Part shown: positions 17,158 through 27,397 of the stretch, piece after piece
Layout of the letters: every line of letters starts with the position of its first letter
How positions within the stretch are numbered: the stretch's first letter is position 1
Assembly (NCBI RefSeq): GCF_020832325.1
Contig: NZ_JAFIEU010000027.1
Location: forward strand, 1 to 57,942
Source: Lunatimonas sp.
GTDB lineage: Bacteria > Bacteroidota > Bacteroidia > Cytophagales > Cyclobacteriaceae
DNA length: 57,942 nt
Direction of reading: 5' to 3'
Program-made: the position numbers and the translations under genes
Notes under the pieces: model-generated
Seen by the model: only the letters and a program-made list of their open reading frames with translations
The model's database searches: none
Told to the model about the DNA's origin: nothing

Positions 17158-18360
17158 ATGACTGCTCCTTATCCACCAAATGAACTTGAACGACTCCTTG
17201 ATCTAAGCAGTTATGGGTTGGATTATGCTGAATTGGAGGACCACTTTAAGGATCTAACCGAATTGGCTGCCAAAATCGCTGAAACAGAATTTTCTCTGAT
17301 CAACATCATTGATGCGTACACACAGTGGAGCGTCGCCGCGACTGGCATAGAAACGGGTCAGGTATCCAGAGAACAGACGATCTGTCAGTTTACCATTGTC
17401 GATGACAAGCCTTTTGAGGTTAGAAATATCTTGGAAGACACTCAATTCAAAGATCAAGGCTTCGCCATAGACCAAAAAGAGTTGAAGTACTATTGGGGAA
17501 TCCCACTTAGGACAGAAGAGGGAAATAACTTGGGAGCCCTGTGTGTGCTGGACACCGAGCCAAAAAGACTTGATGAAACCAAAGTAGCGATGTTGCAAAT
17601 CATCGCCAATGAAGTGGTCAAACGTTTGGGTATGATGAGGACGTTGCATCATATGGAGGAGGAGATGAGCAAAGCGAAAGAGGCATCAAAGAAAGTAGCA
17701 CATGATATCCGCGGACCATTGGGAGGCATATTGGGTTTATCGCAGTTGATAAAAGACAAGGGTGAAAATGGTAATTTACCCGAAACCTTGCAGGCGGTGG
17801 AATATATATTTAATAGTAGTCAAGCCCTGTTGGATTTGACCGATCAAATACTTATCGAGGCATTAAGTCCGAGTAAGGCCTTTCGGGAATTGAGTGAGGA
17901 CGAATATACCCTCTCAGTGTTTCAGAAAAAATTGCAAAGCCTATACGGCGTGCAGGCAAGTCAAAAGGAAGTCAACCTAGAAGTAAGGGTAGAGGGAGCG
18001 CACAGCGATATACCCTTTGCGAAGGGTAAGCTGCTACAAATTGCGGGAAACCTGCTATCCAACGCGATTAAGTTCACCCCCAAAGGAAAAGACGTTCAAG
18101 TCACCCTTTCGTTGGAACTGAATGACATGTCAAAGAAGATAACCCTACAGGTAAAGGACAACGGAATTGGGATGTCTCCAGATAAAATCGTAGAAATTCT
18201 TAACGGGCAAGTGGAATCGACCAAGGGAACTGAAGGTGAACGTGGATTTGGTTTTGGATTACCCGTGGTCAGGAAACTTGTGGCAGATCTAGGTGGAAAG
18301 ATGACAATCGATTCGGTTGAACATGAATTCACCGTATTCAGTGTTTGGCTACCTTGTTAG
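17158..18360 (+). CDS. GAF-domain histidine kinase, soluble
   Basis: This encodes 400 residues. A GAF domain (about 30-155) includes FSLINIIDAYTQWSVAATG, REQTICQFTI and YYWGIPLRTEEGNNLGALCVLD, the common arrangement of GAF sensors before kinases. Then come HisKA with AHDIRGPLGGILGL (His182) and HATPase with NLLSNAIKFTP (298-307), DNGIGMS (334-340) and GFGFGLPV. It has no membrane helices. It lies 65 bases after the PAS kinase on the same strand; a TATTTTTG box at 17118-17125 could give it a separate promoter. No response regulator is encoded nearby, so the partner must be elsewhere. Confidence 0.85.
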   Translation: MTAPYPPNELERLLDLSSYGLDYAELEDHFKDLTELAAKIAETEFSLINIIDAYTQWSVAATGIETGQVSREQTICQFTIVDDKPFEVRNILEDTQFKDQGFAIDQKELKYYWGIPLRTEEGNNLGALCVLDTEPKRLDETKVAMLQIIANEVVKRLGMMRTLHHMEEEMSKAKEASKKVAHDIRGPLGGILGLSQLIKDKGENGNLPETLQAVEYIFNSSQALLDLTDQILIEALSPSKAFRELSEDEYTLSVFQKKLQSLYGVQASQKEVNLEVRVEGAHSDIPFAKGKLLQIAGNLLSNAIKFTPKGKDVQVTLSLELNDMSKKITLQVKDNGIGMSPDKIVEILNGQVESTKGTEGERGFGFGLPVVRKLVADLGGKMTIDSVEHEFTVFSVWLPC

Positions 18361-18439
18361 CAGGGAGCAGTTCCTTTACGATTTATGGAAGTAGGATTTT
18401 TGTCAACCATCAAAACGAATCAACCATCAAAATTTTATC

Positions 18440-19438
18440 ATGATGAAGACTAGTATTACACTGCCACATTCCGATATCGAAATTTCCCGTATTATCTTCG
18501 GTTGTTGGGCAATCGTGGGGGGATTCAATTGGGGCCCCCAGGAGGAAAGGGATTCGTATGCTGCACTAAGGGCAGCATACGATAGTGGAGTTAATTGCTT
18601 TGACACAGCCGAGGCATACGGTGGAGGACATTCGGAAAACCTGCTGGCCAAAGCGCTAAAGGGAGAAAGGCACCGGATTGTCATAGCTTCCAAGGTTGGT
18701 CCCCAGGATTTTGCCGGTGGAGATGTCATCAAGGCATGTGAACGTGGCCTTAGAAATCTTCAGACGGACTACATAGATCTCTACCAGTTGCATTGGCCAA
18801 ATCCGGAAATTCCTTTAGAAGAGACATTGGGTGCGCTTCAGCAACTGAAGGATGCTGGAAAAATACGTGCATACGGAGTTTCAAATTTTGGAAAAAAGAG
18901 TTTAGATGAATGCAGGCAATCGGGGTTTTCTATCAGCAGCAATCAAATGGCATATAACCTACTATTCCGAGCCATTGAATATGAAGTTTTACCTCTTTCT
19001 ATCGAAGACGGTGTACCCGTGCTTTGTTATTCCCCCATTATGCAAGGCCTCCTGACGGGGAAGTTTTCTAATTGGACAGAGGTACCCGACGACCGGGCGA
19101 GAACCCGGCATTTTACCAAAGATCGGCCTTTGTCTAGACACCAGGAAGAAGGTCGCGAGGAATTGACTTTTCAGACAATCTCGCTGATCAAGCGGATTTC
19201 CGATGAACAAGGACTGGACATGAGTGCCTTAAGTTTAGCTTGGTTGTTGAATCAGCAAGGCGTTGGTGGCGTGATCGTGGGGGGTAGAAATGCGGATCAA
19301 GCACGAAGGAACGTCCGTGCGTACGACATACCGAGTGACCCTGCCCTTTTTGAGGAATTGACCAGCATAACCACTCCCCTCAAGGAACATTTGGGAGCGA
19401 ATGCCGACCTTTGGCAGACAGATTCTCGTGTGATTTAA
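18440..19438 (+). CDS. Aldo/keto reductase
   Basis: This encodes 332 residues; the start is one of two adjacent ATGs. The (beta/alpha)8 NADPH-dependent reductase signature is present: FDTAEAYGGGHSENLLAKAL (catalytic Asp and Tyr), VIASKVG (Lys) and DLYQLHWPNPEIPLEET (His). GVSNFGKKSLDE, NQMAYNLLFRAIE and the nucleotide-binding end GVIVGGRNADQARRN follow. This is the YajO/YdjG-like general AKR group. The carbonyl substrate is unknown. It stands downstream of two kinases but is not evidently coupled to them. Confidence 0.85.
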   Translation: MMKTSITLPHSDIEISRIIFGCWAIVGGFNWGPQEERDSYAALRAAYDSGVNCFDTAEAYGGGHSENLLAKALKGERHRIVIASKVGPQDFAGGDVIKACERGLRNLQTDYIDLYQLHWPNPEIPLEETLGALQQLKDAGKIRAYGVSNFGKKSLDECRQSGFSISSNQMAYNLLFRAIEYEVLPLSIEDGVPVLCYSPIMQGLLTGKFSNWTEVPDDRARTRHFTKDRPLSRHQEEGREELTFQTISLIKRISDEQGLDMSALSLAWLLNQQGVGGVIVGGRNADQARRNVRAYDIPSDPALFEELTSITTPLKEHLGANADLWQTDSRVI

Positions 19439-19637
19439 TTTTTTTTTTTTTTCGCTGATTTGTAGCGTTTTGCAGCTGGTTTCCGTCTCGGGGATAAATA
19501 GGGCTGAAGTGCAGGTAGGTTGGGAGATCGAGCATTAGCGACTAACTCTTCATCGGGGTGGTTGGGCTACACGCAAGAAACCACCTCAATTTCATTCGGG
19601 TTACAAGTAATTTTCCGTGACGAACAAGCGTATACCT

Positions 19638-20039
19638 ATGAATAGATGGTGGATATTATGTTTACTATTGGCAGGATGTCAGGTAGGGGAGACGCCTTTT
19701 CAGTCGAATCCGGAAGGGCTAGAGGGAACATGGAAGTTGGTAGCCGCTGCTTCCAGTAGCGGTGGCATGCCTGTAGAATCTAGGGTTCACGATGGTCTGC
19801 AAATTTCATTTCTATCCAACCGTACCTTTGTGATGCAACCGGCCGAGGATTGTGGAAGTGGTTTTTTCTATTATGAGGAAGGAGAGCTTATCATGGATGT
19901 ATTTTGCAGTGGAAGCGAAGAGACGACTCAAACCTTGACCTACCAAGTGGATTTTATCGGTGACCGGATGAGATGGATTCCACTCGAACCCCGCTGCATC
20001 GAGGGATGTTGGTATGATTACAAAAAATTAAAAGACTGA
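19638..20039 (+). CDS. Small lipocalin-like lipoprotein
   Basis: This encodes 133 residues from the ATG before NRWWILCLLLAGC. That start gives a clean lipoprotein signal with Cys14; an upstream GTG at 19617 would add seven residues. The mature part begins LEGTWKLVAAASSSGG and continues as short beta strands, the form of Bacteroidota lipocalin-like domain lipoproteins. Five cysteines lie in the mature part besides the lipid cysteine, so disulfides are possible. The function is unknown. It is convergent with pckA and shares a bidirectional terminator. Confidence 0.6.
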   Translation: MNRWWILCLLLAGCQVGETPFQSNPEGLEGTWKLVAAASSSGGMPVESRVHDGLQISFLSNRTFVMQPAEDCGSGFFYYEEGELIMDVFCSGSEETTQTLTYQVDFIGDRMRWIPLEPRCIEGCWYDYKKLKD

Positions 20040-20078
20040 GCTGAAGGTACCCTATGGAACCCTCAGCCCAGTTTTTTT
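20035..20078. terminator. Bidirectional terminator between lipoprotein gene and pckA
   Basis: ACTGAGCTGAAGGT (20035-20048) faces ACCCTCAGCCCAGT (20059-20072). The two imperfect positions are G-U pairs in the minus-strand RNA but A-C mismatches in the plus strand, so the hairpin is stronger for pckA. T-runs flank both sides (GTTTTTTTC on plus; CTTTTAATTTTTTG on minus). Confidence 0.7.
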
Positions 20079-20081
20079 CGA

Positions 20082-21662
20082 TTAGATTTTTGGACCTGCT
20101 GCCCGGATTTCGGGACTAACTTTGGATTCAAACTTTGTGAAATTGTCAACAAATAATTGAACCAACTTGTCCTTTATTTTTCTGAATTTAGCCTTGTCTG
20201 CCCAGGTGTTTTCTGGAATAAGGATTTCAGAGGGCACTCCCGGACAGATGCTGGGAATAGCGAGACCGAAGTTTTCTTCTTCATGCGTTGCAACACCGTC
20301 AAAATCCCCGTGGTGGATAGCATCCAAGATAGCCCGGGTGTATTTGAGTTTTATTCGGGATCCAGTGCCGTAATCTCCTCCTATCCATCCGGTATTTACC
20401 AGCCATGCTTGGGTTTGATGTTCTTTCATTTTTTTAGCCAAAAGCTTGGCATATTCATTGGGATGCCACATCATAAAGGCGGCCCCAAAGCAGGCGCTGA
20501 AGGTTGCTGAAGGTTCTTGTACCCCCATTTCTGTACCGGCAACTTTTGCGGTATATCCGGAAATAAAATGATAGCTGGCCTGTTCGGGAGTAAGTTTTGC
20601 AACGGGCGGAAGCACCCCAAAAGCGTCACAGGTCAAAAAGATGATGTGTTTGGGATGCCCTGCAATGCAGGGTATCTGGGTGTTTTCGATAAATCCAATA
20701 GGATACGAGGCACGCGTATTTTGGGTAATGGTGGTATCGGTGTAATCCACCACCCGGGTTTGCGGGTCAAATACCACATTTTCCAGTACGGTGCCATACC
20801 TAATAGCTCGGAAGATATCGGGTTCGTGTTCTTCGCTTAGGTCAATGGCTTTGGCGTAGCAGCCACCTTCGATGTTGAAAATGCCATCACCTGTCCAGCA
20901 ATGTTCGTCGTCGCCTATGAGTTTTCGCTTGGGGTCGGCGCTCAATGTGGTCTTTCCTGTCCCAGAGAGACCAAACAGTACGGTTACGTCACCTGTTTCA
21001 CCGACATTGGCAGAACAGTGCATGGGTAGTACGTTTTCCAATGGCATGAGGTAGTTCATAATGGAAAAAATACCCTTCTTCATTTCTCCCGCATACTCGG
21101 TACCCAGTATGACCATTTCTTTTCGCTCTAAGCTAAGGCCAATGCTGGTTTTTGACGTCATGGTAGTGGTGAAGGAGTTGGCTGGAAAACTACCACCGTT
21201 AAAGACGATATAGTCAGGTTCACCAAAAGAAGCTAACTCTTCTGGGATAGGCATGATCAGCATATTTTCCATGAAAAGCGCGTGGTAGGCCCGCGTACAG
21301 ATGATCCGGATTTTAAGGCGGTATTTTGGGTCCCATCCGGCAAAGGCATCCACCACGTAGAGATTATTTCGAGTGTTGAAATAATCGATTGCTCTTTCGC
21401 GGTTCACCATAAAGGTATGTTCGTCCATCTCAAAGTTTACCGCTCCCCAGTCAATATTCATTTCCGATTTTTTGTGGCGGACAATTCGCTTATCTTTTGG
21501 ACTTCTGCCGGTTCGTTTTCCGGAATAGCACATCAAAGCACCGCTGCTGGAAATCGCTGAACCCTGTTCCAATCGTATGGCCGACTCGTAGAGAACCGAA
21601 CGTTCTCCATTTCGGAGAATATTTTCTACTTCAATACCATATTGTTTTAGATTAAAATCCAT
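20082..21662 (-). CDS. pckA: Phosphoenolpyruvate carboxykinase (ATP)
   Basis: This encodes 526 residues, full length for the ATP-type enzyme. It converts oxaloacetate and ATP to phosphoenolpyruvate and CO2 at the entry to gluconeogenesis. Visible motifs: RTGRSPKDK near the start, VFNGGSFPAN, MHCSANVGETGDVTVLFGLS with the kinase loop GLSGTGKTTLS, the metal site LIGDDEHCWT, FNIEGGCYAK, and NTRASYPI(G). The protein is cytoplasmic. Its leader, to about 21800, contains three mutually complementary segments, described separately. A TACTTTCA box about 35 bases upstream of the start is only a weak match to the promoter consensus. Confidence 0.96.
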   Translation of the reverse strand: MDFNLKQYGIEVENILRNGERSVLYESAIRLEQGSAISSSGALMCYSGKRTGRSPKDKRIVRHKKSEMNIDWGAVNFEMDEHTFMVNRERAIDYFNTRNNLYVVDAFAGWDPKYRLKIRIICTRAYHALFMENMLIMPIPEELASFGEPDYIVFNGGSFPANSFTTTMTSKTSIGLSLERKEMVILGTEYAGEMKKGIFSIMNYLMPLENVLPMHCSANVGETGDVTVLFGLSGTGKTTLSADPKRKLIGDDEHCWTGDGIFNIEGGCYAKAIDLSEEHEPDIFRAIRYGTVLENVVFDPQTRVVDYTDTTITQNTRASYPIGFIENTQIPCIAGHPKHIIFLTCDAFGVLPPVAKLTPEQASYHFISGYTAKVAGTEMGVQEPSATFSACFGAAFMMWHPNEYAKLLAKKMKEHQTQAWLVNTGWIGGDYGTGSRIKLKYTRAILDAIHHGDFDGVATHEEENFGLAIPSICPGVPSEILIPENTWADKAKFRKIKDKLVQLFVDNFTKFESKVSPEIRAAGPKI

Positions 21663-21747
21663 AGCTATTTTTAACGTGTGATGAATATTTCATGAAAGTA
21701 TCGAAATTTTAAAGAAAAGTCTAGTCGAAGCCGCATTATTACGTGGA

Positions 21748-21797
21748 TAGGAGGGATAAAATTAAAGTCCCTCCTATGCTTGTTTGCTAGGAGGGAC
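21748..21797 (-). terminator. Three complementary segments; terminator after sqr and possible pckA leader switch
   Basis: TAGGAGGGA (21748-21756), GTCCCTCCTA (21767-21776) and TAGGAGGGAC (21788-21797) alternate in orientation. On the minus strand the last two form a perfect 10-bp hairpin with an 11-base loop followed by TTTAATTTTAT, a good terminator about 36 bases after the sqr stop. The first segment can pair with the middle one instead, so two exclusive hairpins exist upstream of pckA. Confidence 0.6.
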
Positions 21798-21832
21798 CTG
21801 TAATTAAGTGGAAAAATGGAAAAAAGACTGTG

Positions 21833-23095
21833 TTACATTTTGCCGCGTAACATTTGGTTCCAGTAGAGATAAGGCAAGCCGTATTTTTTCAGTATCCACA
21901 TCGCATATTGCTCTTTGCTGGTATCCATCAGCTTAGAGAGGAAGGGGTCACTGTCTCTGACGTTGTCGTATTTAAATTCTGCTAGTACCATTTTTCCATA
22001 TCCAGTCACAAGCGGACAGGAAGAATAGCCTTCATATCTCTTGGATGAAAGGGCATTGCGCTTGATCATGGCCAGCAGGTTTTCCGCAACCACAGGTGCT
22101 TGCTTTCGTATCGCTGCACCTGTTTTGGCAGTGGGGAGGGCGGCCACATCGCCTAGCGCAAAGATGTTGGGGAAGTCGTGGTGTTGAAGTGTGTTGATAT
22201 TTACATTTACCCAACCCTTGGAAGGACCGCTTTGGTGAGCCAAGGGTGATTTTGATATAAAATCAGGCGCTTTTTGAGGAGGTGCCAAATGAAGCATGTC
22301 GTAGGGAATGATTATTTCAGTATCCCCGATTACCTCCTCCTGAATCCTGCTATCTTCTGTTCCCACGCAGCTATTGATACCGGTCTTGTTGAAGACAAAG
22401 TGAATAACTTTTTTGGCAGGATCTATTTTTACTGGAGTGTAGTAGGGTTTAAATATGATGTCACGCTCCTGAATGATTCGGTTGAGGGTATTGGCAAAAT
22501 CCTTTACCCCAAAAATAACGGTTCCCGGAGTGGCAAACACCACGTTTGTTTTTTCTCGTAAGCCGTTTTTCCTAAAGTAATCCTCGGCCAGGTACATGAT
22601 TTTCTGTGGGGCACCTCCGCATTTGATGGGTGTGGCCGGTTGGGTAAAAACAGCATTTCCACCTTTGAAATTCTTTAAAACTTCAAAAGTGTATTCTGGG
22701 TCGGTATAATTGGAACATACTCCGTCTTTGCCAAGGCTTTCCCTGAGTCCCGGTATTCCGTCTAGGTCCATGACAAGTCCAGGAGCTACTACCAAGTAGT
22801 CGTAGGAAAAGGCTCCGGAACGTCGGGTGCCCACCTGACGGCTTTCCGGGTCAATCGATTCCGCATAGTCCTGAATCCAATCTACTCCCTTCGGAATGTA
22901 ATCGGCTTCCCTACGGACGGTGTCTTTCATCTCGTAGGTTCCGGCTCCCACCAAGGTCCAGGCAGGCTGATAGTAATGTTCTTCGGAGGGCTCTATGAGG
23001 CCTATCGAAAGGTTTTTGTCGGCCCTTTTTAGCCTGGCAGCTACCATGATGCCGGCTGTTCCGCCCCCTACGATCAGTATTTGGTAATGCTTCAT
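21833..23095 (-). CDS. sqr: Sulfide:quinone oxidoreductase, type II-like
   Basis: This encodes 420 residues. The FAD-binding loop is LIVGGGTAGIMVA (residues 7-19), and ALGDVAALPTAKTGAAIRKQAP is the second FAD motif. Two cysteines sit exactly where the redox pair of human-type SQOR is found: IKCGGAPQK (C159) and SCPLVTGYGKMVLAEF (C360). No third cysteine typical of type I is seen, though C127 lies in a nearby loop. The enzyme oxidises sulfide to sulfane sulfur and passes electrons to quinone at the membrane surface. This makes type II SQR more likely than an NADH dehydrogenase. A minus-strand TATATTTG box at 23198-23205 gives a leader of about 95 bases. Confidence 0.85.
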   Translation of the reverse strand: MKHYQILIVGGGTAGIMVAARLKRADKNLSIGLIEPSEEHYYQPAWTLVGAGTYEMKDTVRREADYIPKGVDWIQDYAESIDPESRQVGTRRSGAFSYDYLVVAPGLVMDLDGIPGLRESLGKDGVCSNYTDPEYTFEVLKNFKGGNAVFTQPATPIKCGGAPQKIMYLAEDYFRKNGLREKTNVVFATPGTVIFGVKDFANTLNRIIQERDIIFKPYYTPVKIDPAKKVIHFVFNKTGINSCVGTEDSRIQEEVIGDTEIIIPYDMLHLAPPQKAPDFISKSPLAHQSGPSKGWVNVNINTLQHHDFPNIFALGDVAALPTAKTGAAIRKQAPVVAENLLAMIKRNALSSKRYEGYSSCPLVTGYGKMVLAEFKYDNVRDSDPFLSKLMDTSKEQYAMWILKKYGLPYLYWNQMLRGKM

Positions 23096-23197
23096 ACGGT
23101 TATTTTTTGGTTTTGGATGTAGCTATTTGTTTGTCTGAAGGCTTGTGCAGAACACTTGTCATTCATTCTTTTTTTGATGTTTTGGCTTCAGTTGAGT

Positions 23198-23205
23198 CAA
23201 ATATA
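23198..23205 (-). promoter_or_regulatory. Candidate -7 box of the sqr promoter
   Basis: The minus strand reads TATATTTG, an exact TAnnTTTG box of the Bacteroidota housekeeping sigma factor. No good TTTG -33 box lies 19 bases upstream. Confidence 0.35.
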
Positions 23206-23342
23206 TCTTTTCTTTCAGATAGGCCATGTAATTTTTGTCACATTAGATAAAATGACTGTTCAGCATGTTTTTGAGATAAAAATGCCCTTAAAAGATAAAT
23301 TTTTCTAATTTCGTTCTCGGCTAAAAGGCTGCAATTAGAAAA

Positions 23343-24719
23343 ATGAAGGAAAAGAAAAACATCGGATGGTTGGCCGAGCGGATCAGCACCTTGCTGCTTT
23401 TTATCAAAGAGCGGTTTGATCTGCACGAGGGCAAGGAGGATGAACTCGAAACCATTGACTACATCAAGAAAAACGTAGAGTTTAAAGGGGCCAACCTATG
23501 GATTCTGATATTTGCCATTTTTGTGGCTTCGGTTGGGTTAAACGTAAATTCTACCGCCGTAATTATCGGAGCGATGTTAATTTCTCCCCTGATGGGCCCA
23601 ATTATGGGGATTGGCATGGCGGCCGGCATCAACGATTTTGAATTGCTCCAAAAGTCCCTCAAGAATTTGGGTATCGCCATCATTATCAGTATTCTTACGT
23701 CTACGATTTATTTTTCATTTACCCCTTTGGATGATGCCCAGTCGGAGTTGTTAGCCAGGACTGAACCAACGATTTGGGATGTATTGATTGCCCTTTTTGG
23801 GGGGCTGGCTGGTATTGTGGCGGGATCCAGAAAGGAGAAAAGTAATGCTATTCCCGGTGTCGCCATCGCCACCGCACTGATGCCGCCGCTGTGTACGGCT
23901 GGATACGGATTGGCTACTGGCAATCTCTATTATTTCCTCGGAGCATTCTATCTCTTTTTTATCAATTCGGTATTTATCAGTTTATCTACCTATTTGATTG
24001 TGCGGTTTATGGGTTTTCCCAAAAAGGAGTTTTTGGACGAAAAGAGAGAAAAGACGGTAAGGAACTATATCACCATTTTCACTATATTGACTATAGTTCC
24101 CAGCGTTTATTTGGCCTACAATATTGTAAAGCGTACCATTTGGGAAAAAGCGGCCAACTCGTTCGTGTCTGCCGAATTTGACTTTCCAAGAACTCAAATT
24201 ATCAATGCAGAGTTTACGTACAGTCCCGATAGTAGCGTCATTGAGATAGCACTGGTAGGGGAGCGAATTGATGGGCCTACGCTAGAAGCCTTGCAGCGGA
24301 GGACTGAAACTTCCAATCTAAAGAATACCTACCTTCATATCAAACAAAGTGGAGACTCAGGGGCTGATATGAACGTCCTAAGATCGGATATTTTAAAGGA
24401 CCTATACGAAAGGAATGAAATTCTTTTGCAGAACAAAGATCAGCAAATCCGTTTTTTGGAGGGAGAGATTACCAAATACACCGAAACCTCCAATATGACG
24501 ATGGATCTGGCAAACGAAGCAAAAGTCAATCATCAGAACTTGTGGGCTTTTGCTGTGAACCGATCGGTGATTGCCAATTTAGATAGCGACCGATTGGACA
24601 CCGTCTTGATAGCCTATGCGACCTTTACCGTGAAGCCAGAAATGCAGGAGCGCAAGAAACTCCTAGACTGGTTGAAAATCAGAACCAAAGCAGATTCAGT
24701 ATCTTTGGTGATGGATTAA
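23343..24719 (+). CDS. DUF389 (TIGR00341-type) multi-pass membrane protein
   Basis: This encodes 458 residues. After about 50 cytoplasmic residues there are six or seven membrane segments to about residue 265, including the conserved NVNSTAVIIGAMLISPLMGPIMGIG and IPGVAIATALMPPLCTAGYGL, hallmarks of DUF389. The C-terminal 190 residues are soluble, with a coiled-coil-like stretch (LYERNEILLQNKDQQIRFLEGEITKY). The family has no established function. The gene is divergent from sqr, and both could respond to shared control in the 250-base gap, but no operator is visible. Confidence 0.8.
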   Translation: MKEKKNIGWLAERISTLLLFIKERFDLHEGKEDELETIDYIKKNVEFKGANLWILIFAIFVASVGLNVNSTAVIIGAMLISPLMGPIMGIGMAAGINDFELLQKSLKNLGIAIIISILTSTIYFSFTPLDDAQSELLARTEPTIWDVLIALFGGLAGIVAGSRKEKSNAIPGVAIATALMPPLCTAGYGLATGNLYYFLGAFYLFFINSVFISLSTYLIVRFMGFPKKEFLDEKREKTVRNYITIFTILTIVPSVYLAYNIVKRTIWEKAANSFVSAEFDFPRTQIINAEFTYSPDSSVIEIALVGERIDGPTLEALQRRTETSNLKNTYLHIKQSGDSGADMNVLRSDILKDLYERNEILLQNKDQQIRFLEGEITKYTETSNMTMDLANEAKVNHQNLWAFAVNRSVIANLDSDRLDTVLIAYATFTVKPEMQERKKLLDWLKIRTKADSVSLVMD

Positions 24720-24766
24720 ATGAAGTGTTAGGCGACCGGGCTAGTTTACATTGAAACTAAACAGGG

Positions 24767-25546
24767 ATGACTGGACCAATTAACGATTTAAGTAACGTGC
24801 CATCTGCAGAGAGCCGAAATGGTGTCCCTTGCCTGATGTGGTGCTACTGGTCGGAGGGCCCACTGAGCGAGGTGCGGAAGCTAAGCTTAGAGTATTTGGT
24901 CAAGCATGTAGGTGTGCCGGTTTTTTTGGTAACGAAGGAGAGTTTTTATCATTTAGAAAAAGCAGGGTCTCCGATACATCCAGCTTTCAGGTACCTGAGT
25001 GCGGTACATCAATCAGACTATGTACGTTCCTATTTGTGGCATCACTATGGCGGTGCTTGGCATGATGTCAAGGCTACCGAGGTTAATTTCTTGCCTACTT
25101 GGGAGGAGTTTTTAGACCCCTCCGTCTACTTGGTTGGTCGCCCAGAGGCAAAAGGCGGGGCGGCAAAAATCGCTGATCCCGAAGGCAGGTGGATGCCTAA
25201 GCTTTGGAAAGATTTGGTTTCGGTAATCGCTTGGATTGGGCGACCTCATACGTCTTTTTCGTTTGAAATGATGGAAAATTTAAATCATTACCTGGATCAA
25301 CAATTGGAAGCGCTCGCAAATGCACCGGCACTACACCCTAGAGAGAAAAAGATAGAGACAAAAAACTTCTTGATTAAAGAGCTGAAGCAAAAATATTACC
25401 GGCTTTCAGGCAGGAGCCCGGGGTATCCCTTGCCTTGGACGCTGTTTGGTAATATTTTTCATCCATTGAACTACAAATACAAGGAGCATGTCAGTATCAA
25501 GCTGCCGCAAGATCAAAGAAAAAATGCCGGGATTTATCACCGGTAG
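24767..25546 (+). CDS. Glycosyltransferase family 32-like / capsular polysaccharide synthesis protein
   Basis: This encodes 259 residues. The N-terminal LMWCYWSEGPLSEVRKLSLEYL and the signature SDYVRSYLWHHYGGAWHDVKATE match the Caps_synth/Gly_transf_sug families, in which the GGxxxDxD motif binds the nucleotide sugar and metal. Here the usual DxD reads HDVKAT, so only the first Asp is kept. There is no signal peptide and the protein is probably cytoplasmic. It stands alone after the DUF389 gene (47-base gap), outside the main polysaccharide island. Donor and acceptor are unknown. Confidence 0.65.
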   Translation: MTGPINDLSNVPSAESRNGVPCLMWCYWSEGPLSEVRKLSLEYLVKHVGVPVFLVTKESFYHLEKAGSPIHPAFRYLSAVHQSDYVRSYLWHHYGGAWHDVKATEVNFLPTWEEFLDPSVYLVGRPEAKGGAAKIADPEGRWMPKLWKDLVSVIAWIGRPHTSFSFEMMENLNHYLDQQLEALANAPALHPREKKIETKNFLIKELKQKYYRLSGRSPGYPLPWTLFGNIFHPLNYKYKEHVSIKLPQDQRKNAGIYHR

Positions 25547-25662
25547 ATGTTAGGAAGTTACCGCCTGGTTTACAGCCTTTACATGAGATAGCGATTTTGG
25601 CAGCAGCAACTAGTGGTCAAAATTAATATCCAAAACCCAATCCCGAAGTCAATAATTTTGAC

Positions 25663-25670
25663 TAATTTTG
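25663..25670 (+). promoter_or_regulatory. Candidate -7 box of the pyrG promoter
   Basis: TAATTTTG matches TAnnTTTG and lies 42 bases before the pyrG ATG. A second copy of the same octamer is at 25653-25660. No clear -33 box is seen. Confidence 0.4.
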
Positions 25671-25688
25671 CATCCCATAAGAATATAA

Positions 25689-27332
<1,644 letters not shown>

Positions 27333-27397
27333 GTTTCAAGAGAATCACGCTCCAAAAATCCGCTATCCTAGCGGGAGGCTGGAAAAAATAAAATGTT

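Noticed and set aside
21833-23095. NADH dehydrogenase (Ndh) annotation
   Set aside because: The cysteines in IKCGGAPQK and SCPLVTGYGK are those of sulfide:quinone oxidoreductase and are absent from Ndh.
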